From Chitinophaga sp. (GTDB lineage: Bacteria > Bacteroidota > Bacteroidia > Chitinophagales > Chitinophagaceae): 64,000 bases of DNA. Shown piece by piece: positions 25,681-35,337 of the stretch (position 1 is the first letter of the stretch; every line of letters starts with the position of its first letter). The stretch covers positions 124,001 to 188,000 of the forward strand of contig NZ_JAGHZS010000002.1 in NCBI RefSeq assembly GCF_017745275.1, in the 5' to 3' direction. The notes beneath the pieces are model-generated. The model had not been told where the DNA came from, did not search any database, and saw only the letters and a program-made list of their open reading frames with translations. A program made the translations under genes and the position numbers.

Positions 25681-25754
25681 TCCGCAGAAATTTAAAAAAG
25701 CCTTTGGTGATGAACCAAAGGCTTTTTGTTTTGAGTGTATTGCGATAGTCTTAT
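25681..25754 (+). repeat. Cassette boundary R2: second copy of the tRNA-end/terminator repeat
   Basis: From TCCGCAG to CTTAT it is nearly identical to R1 (24115-24189), differing only by a two-base change (GCGATAGTC for GCGGCAGTC). The terminator stem GCCTTTGGT/ACCAAAGGC with loop GATGA is intact. In front lies a much-decayed tRNA 3' part, of which GGTTCGAA and TCCGCA remain. Just after it ATTCTTATCAG occurs twice (25753 and 25773). It separates cassette 2 from cassette 3. The remaining bases to 25856 hold nothing else recognisable. Confidence 0.85.
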
Positions 25755-25856
25755 TCTTATCAGCGTTCCATCATTCTTATCAGTTGTTATATAATTGCCG
25801 GCTCAAGACGCATTGAAGGAATAAATTGATACTTTAGCTATTGTAATTTAATAATA

Positions 25857-26543
25857 GTGCAGACCTATAAAGGAACCTATACAGACGCCTTTGGAACAAT
25901 AGATATTATTGTTGAAAACGATTACAGTACATTGTCCTGTGAAATTGACGGCGTACGATTTTCCGGCGGACAGCTTTCAGATTTTGAAACAAATAATAAA
26001 TATACAGCGGAAGAGCTTGCAAGATTTACTTTTTATGAAATCCAGATATACAATTCCGATCGCTCTGTCCAAATGCTTTGTAACTGTATATTTACGATTG
26101 TTATCCCACAGATCATTATTGATAAATCGTCGAATACAACGTTTGATGTTGATTTGAAACTTGAATGTTCACTAGGCAAACCAAGGCATCTGCCCGGACA
26201 AGGAATTGAACATGAATATATAAAAGCAAGTTTTATTATAAATGGACAAAACTTTGAAGGTACAGGGGAGAATGCGGAAGCGGTTTTTGATCAAATCAGT
26301 AAACAGTTTAACGACAGGTATCAGTTTAAGAACTGCTATGGCTGCATGTTTGGTGACTACAGTGTGTATGGACAAAATAGTTTTGGCGGAATGCTTTGCT
26401 ATGTGTTGCAAAAAGAGGAATATCTAAAAGTAAAAACAAAAAATGATTATACTTTATTATCCGGAGAGGTAAGCTTGGTGCAGGAGACATATCTCTGTGA
26501 AAAATATGAACCCCGCAAACCGGGAACAGGTTACAGAGGTTGA
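25857..26543 (+). CDS. Unknown protein with a Cys-rich conserved-looking block, 228 aa
   Basis: The frame starts at GTG 25857 (TACTTTAG at 25831-25838 is one base from the -7 consensus). There is no signal peptide or membrane segment. The N-terminus (YKGTYTDAFGTIDIIVEND, GVRFSGGQLSDFE) looks like a small beta domain. The C-terminal part carries NCYGCMFGDYSVYGQNSFGG followed by MLCYVLQKEEYL, with two or three Cys that could bind metal. I do not recognise the family with confidence. It is the only gene of cassette 3, lies between two copies of the terminator repeat, and is A+T-rich, consistent with horizontal acquisition. Confidence 0.7.
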   Translation: MQTYKGTYTDAFGTIDIIVENDYSTLSCEIDGVRFSGGQLSDFETNNKYTAEELARFTFYEIQIYNSDRSVQMLCNCIFTIVIPQIIIDKSSNTTFDVDLKLECSLGKPRHLPGQGIEHEYIKASFIINGQNFEGTGENAEAVFDQISKQFNDRYQFKNCYGCMFGDYSVYGQNSFGGMLCYVLQKEEYLKVKTKNDYTLLSGEVSLVQETYLCEKYEPRKPGTGYRG

Positions 26544-26558
26544 TCAAAAAGAGGTCCG

Positions 26559-26637
26559 CTCTCCGCAGAAATTTAAAAAAGCCTTTGGTTCATGACCAAA
26601 GGCTTTTTGTTTTGAGGGTATTACGTTAGTCTTATCA
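26559..26637 (+). repeat. Cassette boundary R3: third copy of the tRNA-end/terminator repeat
   Basis: CTCTCCGCAGAAATTTAAA is followed by the terminator stem AAAAAGCCTTTGGT/ACCAAAGGCTTTTT and the tail TTTTGAGGGTATTACG. The stem is fully conserved but the loop reads TCATG, not GATGA, nearly the reverse complement of the other loops. The stem is symmetrical with U-runs on both sides, so it can also end the minus-strand GH89 operon, which finishes 17 nt to the right. It marks the right end of the tRNA-anchored array. Confidence 0.85.
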
Positions 26638-26654
26638 AAGTCTCTTGTTCATTG

Positions 26655-28835
26655 CTATTCATATTTAGGCCGGTACTTATGATATAATTCCTGTGCAACA
26701 GCGATACTTTCTCCAGTCGGCATATCACTAAATTTGTTTTGTTTGTTCACCCATTGCCATTCCCATTGTTTAATCTTCTCCTCAAATCCATTATAATCAG
26801 CGGGAGCCCCGTTTCTAAGCGATAACTGCAACATATCAAAATACTGTATCCATCTCTGGCAATAAAAGTTGCTGAGTAAACCGCTCCACTGCCTGTTGGA
26901 ATATTCATGTAAAGGACTGTTTGCATCTCCCCATAATGTGATGAGGTCACGGGCGTTCCGCTCATATAAGGCGCTTTCTTCACTATTATTTCCCCACCTG
27001 GTAGCAGATGATAACCATGGTCCGAGCATAAAATCCTTTCTTGTAGCTAATAGCCTGTCCATATCATTGATCAGGGTTATAAACTGTTTACTGTATAGCA
27101 GGAAACGTGTACTGTCTTTGTCATTGTAAGCCTTCACCCACATACGTTGTAGCGGGTGTGCATAATTAGCTAATACCTGCCTGGTAATATCTACCAGGTC
27201 ATAGCGGAATCCATCTGTGTTTACCCCATTTGCAGCCGCCGTCATAAAGATGTCCCAGGCTGGTATCAGTTCATTCCGGTTGTAGTTCAACCGGGTACGT
27301 GTCCATTCCGTAGTTGAGTCCAATGTTGGTCTGCCTGTGATGATAGACTCGGCTCCATCTCTGATCAGCTGGCCGTTATAAACCGTTTTTCTTAATATAT
27401 CCCATGCGCCGACAAGCCGCTGATCAGTAGTACGATAGCGGTTTAAGACATATTTTTTTAGCCAATCACTGATCACCACAGGTGCCGATTGCCAGGTATG
27501 CTGCATCATTAATTCATACATGACAGGATTCTGTTCAATAGCTTCCATGGTTAAACCGATGCCACTCATACGCCCGGATGCCACATCTTTCAGGGCAAGT
27601 GCAGGTGCTACCGCCACACTGTCCATACGCCCGAAAAGATTTACATTCCCTCCAAAATTGTTGAGCATATTCCAGATCCAGGGCTTCCCATAAAATGCAG
27701 CTGTTCTTTTCCATACCGGTTCAATTTCCGCAGCCAGGTCCAGCAGGATCATCTTATCGTCGGGCACTGCTTCCAGCAAGGCCCTGGTTTGTTCATTGCC
27801 CCAAAACTTACGGTCGCTATAAAATAGCCATCCCTGCATCACCCATATTGCCGCGGTATCTGCCTGCCGCATACCATCATAAATTCTGGCACTTAACCTC
27901 GACAGGAAAAGCGAGTCGTTTGAAGGCGGTTCATTTTCGTTGAAGGTATCTGCAGAATACAGGTGGTCCGTACCATACAAACGGGTTTGTACTTCAAGAA
28001 ACTTTTTCCCTATCAGCGCAAACCGGGGATCCTCTGCATCAAGAATATAAGTATCCGCAAAACCATTTTTCCAGTTGGTAGACTTAATTTTAGCGGTTGG
28101 AAATTTCTTTCTGAATGCAGGAGGCACATGACCGGTAAATGCGGGGAGTACAGGTTTCATTCCTAATTCTCTTTGCCGTTGCAGGATCTTTATCTGCAGA
28201 TCTTTGTGGCTTTCTATCCAGCTCATAGGTAAGGGCCCTCCCCAGGCATCTAAATTACCCATCCAGAACCAGGCAGTATAGGCCGGTCCGCTGAAGAAAC
28301 CGGCCAGTTCCTCATCTGTGAATCCCATTTCCTTGTATACCAGGTACCACGTGTATTCTTCACCCGTTATTGCCAGCGGCATATTGATACCATGCAATGC
28401 CATCCAGTCGATCTCTTTCTCCCATCGTGCCCAATCCCACCAGGTCATACTATAGTTGAAAGTGCAATAGTTCAGGTAATAGCGATACTTATAGGGAGAC
28501 TCACGTTGTATTTTCTTTGTCACTACGGGCAACTTTGCCGGCAGATGAAGGTTAGTGCCATTCCAGGTGATCTGGCAATGGCAATATTCTTCAAGGTAAT
28601 AATACAGCGCAGCAGCAATGGCTATTCCATTATTCCCACGCAGTATAATCTTAGCACCTTTACTCTCTATCTCAAAAATATCTTTGCCATGCTGCCCCTG
28701 TAACGGAGCCACTATAAAATGTTGCTGTTGGTACGGTAACACTCTTCCTACCAGGTTCTGTGCAGCAGTAATGTTTAACTGCCCGTAGGCATAATCAGCA
28801 GATAAAAAAAGAAGCAGACAAAGTAATTTCTTCAT
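26655..28835 (-). CDS. Alpha-N-acetylglucosaminidase, glycoside hydrolase family 89
   Basis: This 726-aa secreted enzyme (signal peptide MKKLLCLLLFLSADYAYGQ) matches GH89, the family of human NAGLU, which removes alpha-linked N-acetylglucosamine from heparan sulfate and other glycans. Domain order fits: an N-terminal helper domain (about 20-110), then the catalytic barrel with YYLNYCTFNYSMTWWDWARW and the two catalytic Glu blocks TFNENEPP (near 301) and GLTMEAIEQNP (near 431). An alpha-helical C-terminal domain completes it. It is the last gene of the sigma/FecR/SusCD operon on this strand, so its product probably works on the glycan bound by that SusD. Periplasmic location is likely, as there is no lipobox or sorting domain. 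Confidence 0.93.
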   Translation of the reverse strand: MKKLLCLLLFLSADYAYGQLNITAAQNLVGRVLPYQQQHFIVAPLQGQHGKDIFEIESKGAKIILRGNNGIAIAAALYYYLEEYCHCQITWNGTNLHLPAKLPVVTKKIQRESPYKYRYYLNYCTFNYSMTWWDWARWEKEIDWMALHGINMPLAITGEEYTWYLVYKEMGFTDEELAGFFSGPAYTAWFWMGNLDAWGGPLPMSWIESHKDLQIKILQRQRELGMKPVLPAFTGHVPPAFRKKFPTAKIKSTNWKNGFADTYILDAEDPRFALIGKKFLEVQTRLYGTDHLYSADTFNENEPPSNDSLFLSRLSARIYDGMRQADTAAIWVMQGWLFYSDRKFWGNEQTRALLEAVPDDKMILLDLAAEIEPVWKRTAAFYGKPWIWNMLNNFGGNVNLFGRMDSVAVAPALALKDVASGRMSGIGLTMEAIEQNPVMYELMMQHTWQSAPVVISDWLKKYVLNRYRTTDQRLVGAWDILRKTVYNGQLIRDGAESIITGRPTLDSTTEWTRTRLNYNRNELIPAWDIFMTAAANGVNTDGFRYDLVDITRQVLANYAHPLQRMWVKAYNDKDSTRFLLYSKQFITLINDMDRLLATRKDFMLGPWLSSATRWGNNSEESALYERNARDLITLWGDANSPLHEYSNRQWSGLLSNFYCQRWIQYFDMLQLSLRNGAPADYNGFEEKIKQWEWQWVNKQNKFSDMPTGESIAVAQELYHKYRPKYE

Positions 28836-28893
28836 GAGAATAATGATATGATCAATGACATACGCGGGACATATAAAGAGATGACCCTATAGA

Positions 28894-30510
28894 TCAATAG
28901 CCTGGATTCTGCACCAACGCAGGATTGAGTTGGAGAGCAGAGGTGGGTATAGGGAATATGCGATGATTCACATCAGCATCTGTTTTGAATCCCCATTTCC
29001 CTTCATACTTACCAAAACGGATCATGTCATTTCTATGCCAGGACTCCCATACCAGTTCTCTGCATCGCTCCGCATAAATGCCTTCGAGTGTAAGGGTGGT
29101 GAGTGCCGGAGAAGTTGTACGCTGTGCTCTCAGCTCATTTACGAGTGAGAGGGCTGTCTGCCCCATCGTTGCAGTGCCGCCACGAAGGATCGCTTCCGCT
29201 TTCATCAGCACCACGTCTGAATAGCGGAGTAAAGGAATATCATTTTTCTGATTCCGGTTAAGAGATGTTGCATCAGGATAGAATTTGATGTTGCGATATC
29301 CCATATTCCAGGCTATTTCATCGTTGCCGGCATCAAATGAATTTACATCCTGCCGTAATGTAATTTCCGGTTTGATATCTATCTGGTAGGTATACGGAGC
29401 GGCACCATCAGCACCGGTATAAAACTGATCATATCCTTTTTTGGTGGTGGTTACGGTTGCCGGAGTAACACCATCAGCGAGGAATTGAGGGCCGGTCAGC
29501 CATTGCCCGTTACGTACATCATTTGGATCGTTGAAGTTGGCATAAAACGACGGCAAAGTACTGATAGCACCATCCGGCGTGAAGGGCAGTTTATATTTAG
29601 TGGCGGCCAGTCCACGGGGCACATCATAGCGCGCGTGCAGGTTCTGAGCCCTGAATGGGAACGTATTTGTCCAGGAAGGATCAAAAGGTATTGCAAAAAT
29701 AAATTCTTTCATCTGCGGACCATTATTGGGATAGAACATCTGGAGATATGTACTGGCAGGTTCTATTGCATACATGCCGGATTTGATCACGTTGTCGCAT
29801 GCGGCGATGCAGTCATTGTTACGCTGTGTTCCGGTGTATACTTCTGCATTCAGATATAACTTGGCCAGTAAAGCATAGGCAGTCCATTTGTTAGCCCTTC
29901 CGTAGGTTGATACATCTGCGGCAGGGTTCAGCGATGGGATACAAGCTTTAATTTCATTTTCAATAAATGTAAATACCTGGGCTCTCGGTACATTGCGCTT
30001 AGGGGTAAAATCACCGTTGACAGTATCCAGTGGTATATTTCCATAGTTATCCATCATGAGATAATAGGCGATTGCGCGTACCATTTTCAATTCTGCCAGG
30101 GTGGTATTTTTATTTGCACCTTCCGGCATATTCTTCCCCAGAATGGCCAGGGACTGATTCACGGTACCGATAATGGTGGAGCACCAGGTCCAGTTTCCAT
30201 TTACCCCTGAATGATCTTTTGTCCATGTGTGGTAGTGGTATTGCTGGAACTCCGCGCCATTAAACCAGTTGCCTCCTCTTGCAGGAAAGATCGCTTCATC
30301 AGTAGTTAATGTCTGAAGGAAAAAATACTCTACAGAAATATTTCCTCTCAGGGCAACATATGCAGGCCCTGTTGCTGCAATAAACTGTGCACTATCGGTG
30401 GGGAAAACGCCGGGTGTAAGTTCAGACGTTATAGGAACTTCCAGTTTGTAACAGGAAGCAAAAACGGACAACAGCAAAGGAAGAGATATATATTGAATTA
30501 GTTTTTTCAT
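28894..30510 (-). CDS. SusD/RagB-family glycan-binding lipoprotein
   Basis: This 538-aa lipoprotein has signal peptide and lipobox Phe-Ala-Ser-Cys near residue 20. The SusD fold is shown by the helical N-terminal part (YVALRGNISVEYFFLQTLTT), the TPR-like segment with MVRAIAYYLMMDNYGNIP, and the family C-terminal region (RNIKFYPDATSLNRNQKNDI, YAERCRELVWESWHRNDMIRFG). It covers the SusC channel on the cell surface and binds the substrate. It lies 23 nt downstream of its SusC partner. The nearby GH89 enzyme points to a ligand with terminal alpha-GlcNAc. Confidence 0.94.
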   Translation of the reverse strand: MKKLIQYISLPLLLSVFASCYKLEVPITSELTPGVFPTDSAQFIAATGPAYVALRGNISVEYFFLQTLTTDEAIFPARGGNWFNGAEFQQYHYHTWTKDHSGVNGNWTWCSTIIGTVNQSLAILGKNMPEGANKNTTLAELKMVRAIAYYLMMDNYGNIPLDTVNGDFTPKRNVPRAQVFTFIENEIKACIPSLNPAADVSTYGRANKWTAYALLAKLYLNAEVYTGTQRNNDCIAACDNVIKSGMYAIEPASTYLQMFYPNNGPQMKEFIFAIPFDPSWTNTFPFRAQNLHARYDVPRGLAATKYKLPFTPDGAISTLPSFYANFNDPNDVRNGQWLTGPQFLADGVTPATVTTTKKGYDQFYTGADGAAPYTYQIDIKPEITLRQDVNSFDAGNDEIAWNMGYRNIKFYPDATSLNRNQKNDIPLLRYSDVVLMKAEAILRGGTATMGQTALSLVNELRAQRTTSPALTTLTLEGIYAERCRELVWESWHRNDMIRFGKYEGKWGFKTDADVNHRIFPIPTSALQLNPALVQNPGY

Positions 30511-30533
30511 ACAACGCTTTTTTAGAGATACTA

Positions 30534-33500
30534 TTAAAACGATACATTTGCGCCCAACAGGAAGGTCCTTGTTTTGGGGTAGAAGTTATTATAATCTACA
30601 CCTGGTGCAATACCACCCTGATTTACCTCAGGATCTACACCTTTGTAACCGGTAATCACAAAAAGGTTGTTGGCAGTTACATACAGCCTGATATTTTTGA
30701 TGTAAGGATGTACGTTCTTAAAGTTGTAAGCCAGGGTAGCATTATCAAACCTTACATAAGTACCGCTTTCAACAAAGCGGGAAGAATAGAGGAAAGCATT
30801 GTAATCAGCTACACTTTCACTCGCCGCCTCTTTCAGAATGTTGGTATACTGTGCAGTGTTGGGTCTGAAAAGGTCAGCTCTTGTGGCATTGAATATTTTG
30901 TTGCCAAATACACCTCTCAGGAAAATATTCAGGTCAAAGTTTTTATAATGAAAACTGTTTGACCATCCCACTAACAATTTAGGTTGAGAGCTACCGATAT
31001 AGTGATAATCTGTACCTATAACAGGAGTTGTGGTGAGTTTACCATCCCCGGTTATAAATTGGGACACGCCGTTTGCATCTTTTCCCGCATAAATTGGTGA
31101 GAAGAACTGCCCGAGTGGCTTACCCTGTTTCAGAATTTCCAGGGAATGGCTGGACTGTCCTAATCCTTCTGGAAAGGCCAACAGTACAGAGTCTCCACCG
31201 GAGAAGAGTGGATTGGATAAGCTGGTGATCTCATTTTTATTATGAGCGAAGTTAATGGTGCTGTTCCAGCCAAAGTTTTTGTTTTCTACAATGACAGCAT
31301 TCAGGTTCAGCTCAATACCCTTATTACTCATACTGCCGCCATTGGCCACAATGGTACCTGCTGGCACAAGGATCGGGTCTACCCGGTAGGAATAGATCAT
31401 ACCGGTTGTTTTCTTGTTATACAAGTCCAGGGAGCCGCTTAATCTTCCCTTCAGGATGCCAAAGTCTACTCCTATATTGGTGGTGCTTGTTTTTTCCCAT
31501 TGAAGGTCAGGGTTAGCAGCCTGGATCGGGCCACTGGCTGACACTGAGGAGCCGTTATAATAAAATACGCCCTGGGTACCCGAGATGAACCGTGCTGTAT
31601 AAGCATTAAATCCTGAAGCATTTCCGGTGATACCATAGCTGGCCCTGAGCTTCAGGTCAGTAAATCCGGAATGCTGTTTCATGAATTTCTCCTCGTTGAT
31701 CTTCCACGCCAGGCCTACAGAGGGGAAGTATCCCCATTGATGATTTTCTCCGAACACAGAACTGCCATCTCTTCGCAATGACGCCTGTACAAGGTACTTG
31801 TCATTAAATCCATAATTTAAGCGCGCGAAGTTGGAGATCAGGCGGTTTTCCTGGAATACCCCATCAGGTCCGAATCCAATCTGAAAGCCGGATATAGCAT
31901 AAGGGTTGCTTAACGCGAGATTGGAATAGCCGATATTATCTACAGGAAAGTTGCTGGTTGTTACCTGGAAACCTTCTCCTACTTTGTTGTTTTGCCAGGA
32001 GTAACCAAGTACCGCACTGATGTTGTGTAATTTAAATGTACGGTTCCACGTCAGGAATGTTTCTAAGATCTTACTGGTATTCTGATATGCATTTCTTGTT
32101 GCCTGTCCGTTTGCGCCAAAGGTCTGTTGGTTATGAAACCCTAGCCCGGGATCAGGGTTGTCGTACATGCTGTTATACTTCGTGGTGAAGTATTTATTGT
32201 AAAACTCGCCATGCGTTGAAGTAAAGCCGATATAAGACAGGTTAATATCGTAGGTAAATCCGAAAGGCAATTTTACCTGGGTGTTAAAGCTTCCTACCAG
32301 GTTATTGTATTTGTTGTTCATCTGGCTATTGTTTATCATAGCCACCGGGTTATAGTATCCCTGTGTATTGAAATTTTCAAAATAACTGCCATCTGCGTTT
32401 TTTATAGGAGATACCGGCAGGTGCAGGGCCGACTGAAGTAATACTACATTCCGGTAAGGAATATCATTGGCGTTACTGTTTGAATTGGTAACGTTCAGCG
32501 CAAATTTCACTTTATCATTCAGGGTATACTGTTCTACGCTCAAACGTGCTACAACACGTTCCAGGTCACTGTTCAGCAGAATACCTTCTTTTTTTGTGTA
32601 ACTTAAACTGGCGGCATAGGTACCGTGTTCCCCGCCACCGCTAATAGAGATATTATGGTTGTGAGATATGGCGCGATTCCGTTGAATGGCGCTCTGCCAG
32701 TCAGTATCAGCGTTCTTATCATCTGTAGGAGCGAGCGACTGCCCATTTTTAGTAAGGAACGCTCTTAACTCAGCGGCATTCATCATTTCCAGTTTGTTAG
32801 ATACTTTTTCCAGACCGACATATCCATTATAGGACACCCTGGACTCACCTTTTTTACCCTTTTTGGTGGTTACCATGATGACACCATTGGCAGCCCTGTT
32901 ACCATAGATCGCAGTGGCCGCGGCGTCTTTGAGCACATCAATGGAAGCAATATCATCCGGGGCTATCGCGGATATATCTACACCGGGCACACCATCTATC
33001 ACATAAAATGGTCCTTGTGAACTGTTGAGTGTAGATGCTCCCCTTAGCACAACGGTAGCTACGGCATTCGGGTCACCGCTGGCAGAAATGTTCAGCCCGG
33101 GCACTTTACCTTGTAACAGTTGCCCAACATCGGTAATGGCTCCTTTATTCAATTCTTCCGCCTTCACTGTATTGACAGCACTGATCAGGTTTTTACGCGA
33201 TTGTTTGCCATATCCTACTACCACAACGTCACCGAGACCGATGGAGGAGGATATAAGTGAGATAGATATGCTGCTACGGTTATTAACAGGCATTTCCTGC
33301 GACAGATACCCCAGGTAGCTAAAAACAAGTACAGCATCCGGAGCTATGCCGGTCAGCTGATATTCCCCTGCTGTATTGGTCTGCGTGCCTTTAGAGGTGC
33401 CTTTTACCTGGACAGAAACGCCGGGCAGCGGATTCCCTTTGTCATCAGTTACTTTCCCGGAAACTGTTAGGTTCAGGATGCTGGCATCTTCAATCATCAG

Positions 33501-33848
33501 CGCATTCAGGCGGGGTTTGATGATAATTGTTTTGTTGACGATCTGGTAAGTAAATGGCTGTTCTTTAAAGATCATATCCAGCACATTAGGCAGATCAGCG
33601 TTGTCTATGCGAATAGTTACTTTTTTCGCATTATTCAGCATATCCAGTTTGTAGAAGAATTTGTAGCCGGTCCTGGCTTTAATTTCCTGTAATACCTGCT
33701 CAAGAGGCTTGTCTTTCATAGACAGACTGAGCTTTTGTGCATATCCCACAGCACTCACCTGTAAACAGGCTATTGTCAGCAACACGACAATCATTTTCAT
33801 AACAAGGAACGTTTTTCGTTGCCATAAGCATATTTTTTCAATGCTCAT
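30534..33848 (-). CDS. SusC/RagA TonB-dependent transporter with STN signalling domain
   Basis: A 1104-aa outer membrane importer. In order: signal peptide ending VGYAQ (near residue 38); STN/secretin-like signalling domain (about 40-110) with MKDKPLEQVLQEIKARTGYK; carboxypeptidase-regulatory-like beta domain (VSGKVTDDKGNPLPGVSVQV); plug with the SusC block VVVGYGKQSRKNLISAVNTV and YVIDGVPGV; then a 22-strand-type barrel ending in TRTFLLGANVSF. The STN domain is the part that talks to FecR-type anti-sigma factors, and such a pair lies just upstream. The start is uncertain; ATG 33848 (MSIEKICLWQ) is chosen, though the frame is open to 33905. Confidence 0.93.
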   Translation of the reverse strand: MSIEKICLWQRKTFLVMKMIVVLLTIACLQVSAVGYAQKLSLSMKDKPLEQVLQEIKARTGYKFFYKLDMLNNAKKVTIRIDNADLPNVLDMIFKEQPFTYQIVNKTIIIKPRLNALMIEDASILNLTVSGKVTDDKGNPLPGVSVQVKGTSKGTQTNTAGEYQLTGIAPDAVLVFSYLGYLSQEMPVNNRSSISISLISSSIGLGDVVVVGYGKQSRKNLISAVNTVKAEELNKGAITDVGQLLQGKVPGLNISASGDPNAVATVVLRGASTLNSSQGPFYVIDGVPGVDISAIAPDDIASIDVLKDAAATAIYGNRAANGVIMVTTKKGKKGESRVSYNGYVGLEKVSNKLEMMNAAELRAFLTKNGQSLAPTDDKNADTDWQSAIQRNRAISHNHNISISGGGEHGTYAASLSYTKKEGILLNSDLERVVARLSVEQYTLNDKVKFALNVTNSNSNANDIPYRNVVLLQSALHLPVSPIKNADGSYFENFNTQGYYNPVAMINNSQMNNKYNNLVGSFNTQVKLPFGFTYDINLSYIGFTSTHGEFYNKYFTTKYNSMYDNPDPGLGFHNQQTFGANGQATRNAYQNTSKILETFLTWNRTFKLHNISAVLGYSWQNNKVGEGFQVTTSNFPVDNIGYSNLALSNPYAISGFQIGFGPDGVFQENRLISNFARLNYGFNDKYLVQASLRRDGSSVFGENHQWGYFPSVGLAWKINEEKFMKQHSGFTDLKLRASYGITGNASGFNAYTARFISGTQGVFYYNGSSVSASGPIQAANPDLQWEKTSTTNIGVDFGILKGRLSGSLDLYNKKTTGMIYSYRVDPILVPAGTIVANGGSMSNKGIELNLNAVIVENKNFGWNSTINFAHNKNEITSLSNPLFSGGDSVLLAFPEGLGQSSHSLEILKQGKPLGQFFSPIYAGKDANGVSQFITGDGKLTTTPVIGTDYHYIGSSQPKLLVGWSNSFHYKNFDLNIFLRGVFGNKIFNATRADLFRPNTAQYTNILKEAASESVADYNAFLYSSRFVESGTYVRFDNATLAYNFKNVHPYIKNIRLYVTANNLFVITGYKGVDPEVNQGGIAPGVDYNNFYPKTRTFLLGANVSF

Positions 33849-33979
33849 TTTGGTTAAATACAGCCAATTTACAGGCATGGCTTTTACATTATCATGCAAT
33901 TGCATAGATTTGCAGTGTTTGGGTGTGAAATGATAATTGATCTTCGCTGGATTTTTGTCATCCGCAGTACCCAGGCATC

Positions 33980-34005
33980 ACAGGGGCGGGCTCAATCGCC
34001 CCTGT
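33980..34005. promoter_or_regulatory. GC-rich hairpin between fecR and susC
   Basis: ACAGGGGCG and CGCCCCTGT form a perfect 9-bp stem with an 8-nt loop, in an otherwise AT-rich gap. No U-run follows on the minus strand. It may set the ratio of fecR to susC mRNA by pausing, processing or protecting the 3' part. Confidence 0.45.
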
Positions 34006-34102
34006 TTCGGCCGGTACAGCGAACGAAGCATTCATGGTGGCTCGTTATTCATAATCTGACAATTTTTGGTGGAAATTTTGGTTGAATACTATTTATATCT
34101 TC

Positions 34103-35236
34103 TTACGGGCGAACGAGTATTTTACGCCCATCTACATTAAATTTGACTCCACTTACTTCCAATATCTTCAACACAGTTATTATATCTGCTGTTTTATCTA
34201 TTTCCCCGCGGAAAAGTCCCCGGGGAATACCCTCCGGATAAATGATCTCAACATCATACCAACGGGCTATCTGTAGCATTACTTCTTCAATTGTGACGTC
34301 GTTAAAACTGAATGTTCCATTCTTCCAGGCCATCACATCGTCTACGTTAACCGCCACCACATTCATTTCTCCGTTATTGTTCAGTTTAGCCTGCTGACCG
34401 GGTTTCAGCAGCACTTCTTTATCTTTAGCTGCTACCTTTACCATCCCCTGCAACAAGGTTGTTTTGACCATAGGTTCGTCATCATAGGCTTTCACATTAA
34501 AACGAGTGCCTAATACCCTTACCTGCATATTATTGACGTTTAAGATAAATGGTTGATGCTCGTTAGGTGCTATTTCAAAATAAGCTTCTCCAATTAATTT
34601 TACCGTCCTGTCCTTTCCGTTGAATGACGTTGGGAAAATCAGCCTGCTGGCTGCATTCATCCATACAGTTGTTCCGTCGGCGAGCGTAACCTGATATTGG
34701 CCACCGCGTGGCGTAGACAATGTATTCAGCGCTGCCACATTCCCCGCATCCTTACCGTTCCCCGACTGGAAAGCCAATTGCCCGGTATTCAGTTTGATCA
34801 CCTGCGTATTTCCCTGTTGCGCCAGCGTGCCGTCATGTTCGTCATTGAGGGTAATCGTATTGCCGTTTGCGAGTAATAATGTAGCCTTATTGCTTCCTGG
34901 CACAATAGCGGGTTTTGGAGCCATGCCTGATTGTGCCACTAATTGTTCCATGCTGGTTTGCCGGGTATAATAATAAGTTGTTCCTGCTATCAACAGGGTA
35001 AGAACAGCTGCTGCCCAATACCATTTCCTTACTGTTGTTTTTTGCCCCTTGATACGAAGGAGCATCCTGTTCTTCAGCTCTTCGGCGGTGTGTATTGTTT
35101 CATCGTTCCATTGAACTTCCTGCTCCGGGAATGTATTATACCAGTTTTCAAACAATACCTTCTCCTCATCGCTGATGGTGCCCTTCAGCATTTTTTCAGC
35201 CAGCAGAGATATTTGTTCAGGAGTCAGCTCACTCAT
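34103..35236 (-). CDS. FecR-family anti-sigma factor
   Basis: This 377-aa inner membrane regulator has a cytoplasmic N-terminal sigma-binding part (1-70), one transmembrane helix (about 72-90, YWAAAVLTLLIAGTTYYY) and a periplasmic FecR domain. The FecR domain contains LSTPRGGQYQVTLADGTTVW, VKLIGEAYFEIAP and VRVLGTRFNVKAY. The C-terminal DUF4974 domain (FSFNDVTIEEVMLQIARWY) ends in KILVRP. It should hold the sigma factor encoded 101 nt upstream until the STN domain of the SusC encoded downstream signals substrate binding. Confidence 0.94.
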   Translation of the reverse strand: MSELTPEQISLLAEKMLKGTISDEEKVLFENWYNTFPEQEVQWNDETIHTAEELKNRMLLRIKGQKTTVRKWYWAAAVLTLLIAGTTYYYTRQTSMEQLVAQSGMAPKPAIVPGSNKATLLLANGNTITLNDEHDGTLAQQGNTQVIKLNTGQLAFQSGNGKDAGNVAALNTLSTPRGGQYQVTLADGTTVWMNAASRLIFPTSFNGKDRTVKLIGEAYFEIAPNEHQPFILNVNNMQVRVLGTRFNVKAYDDEPMVKTTLLQGMVKVAAKDKEVLLKPGQQAKLNNNGEMNVVAVNVDDVMAWKNGTFSFNDVTIEEVMLQIARWYDVEIIYPEGIPRGLFRGEIDKTADIITVLKILEVSGVKFNVDGRKILVRP

Positions 35237-35337
35237 TGTATGCCTGTTTTATATATAGTCTTGACAATAGACTCACTTCCCTTAGTCGGGGCAAAAAAAA
35301 ATTTAATCTGAAGAATCAGCAGTCTATAACAGACCAC

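Noticed and set aside
24112..26637. CRISPR array from the spaced repeats
   Set aside because: Only three repeats of about 75 bp, spaced 0.9-1.6 kb apart with genes between them; the repeats are tRNA-end/terminator units.
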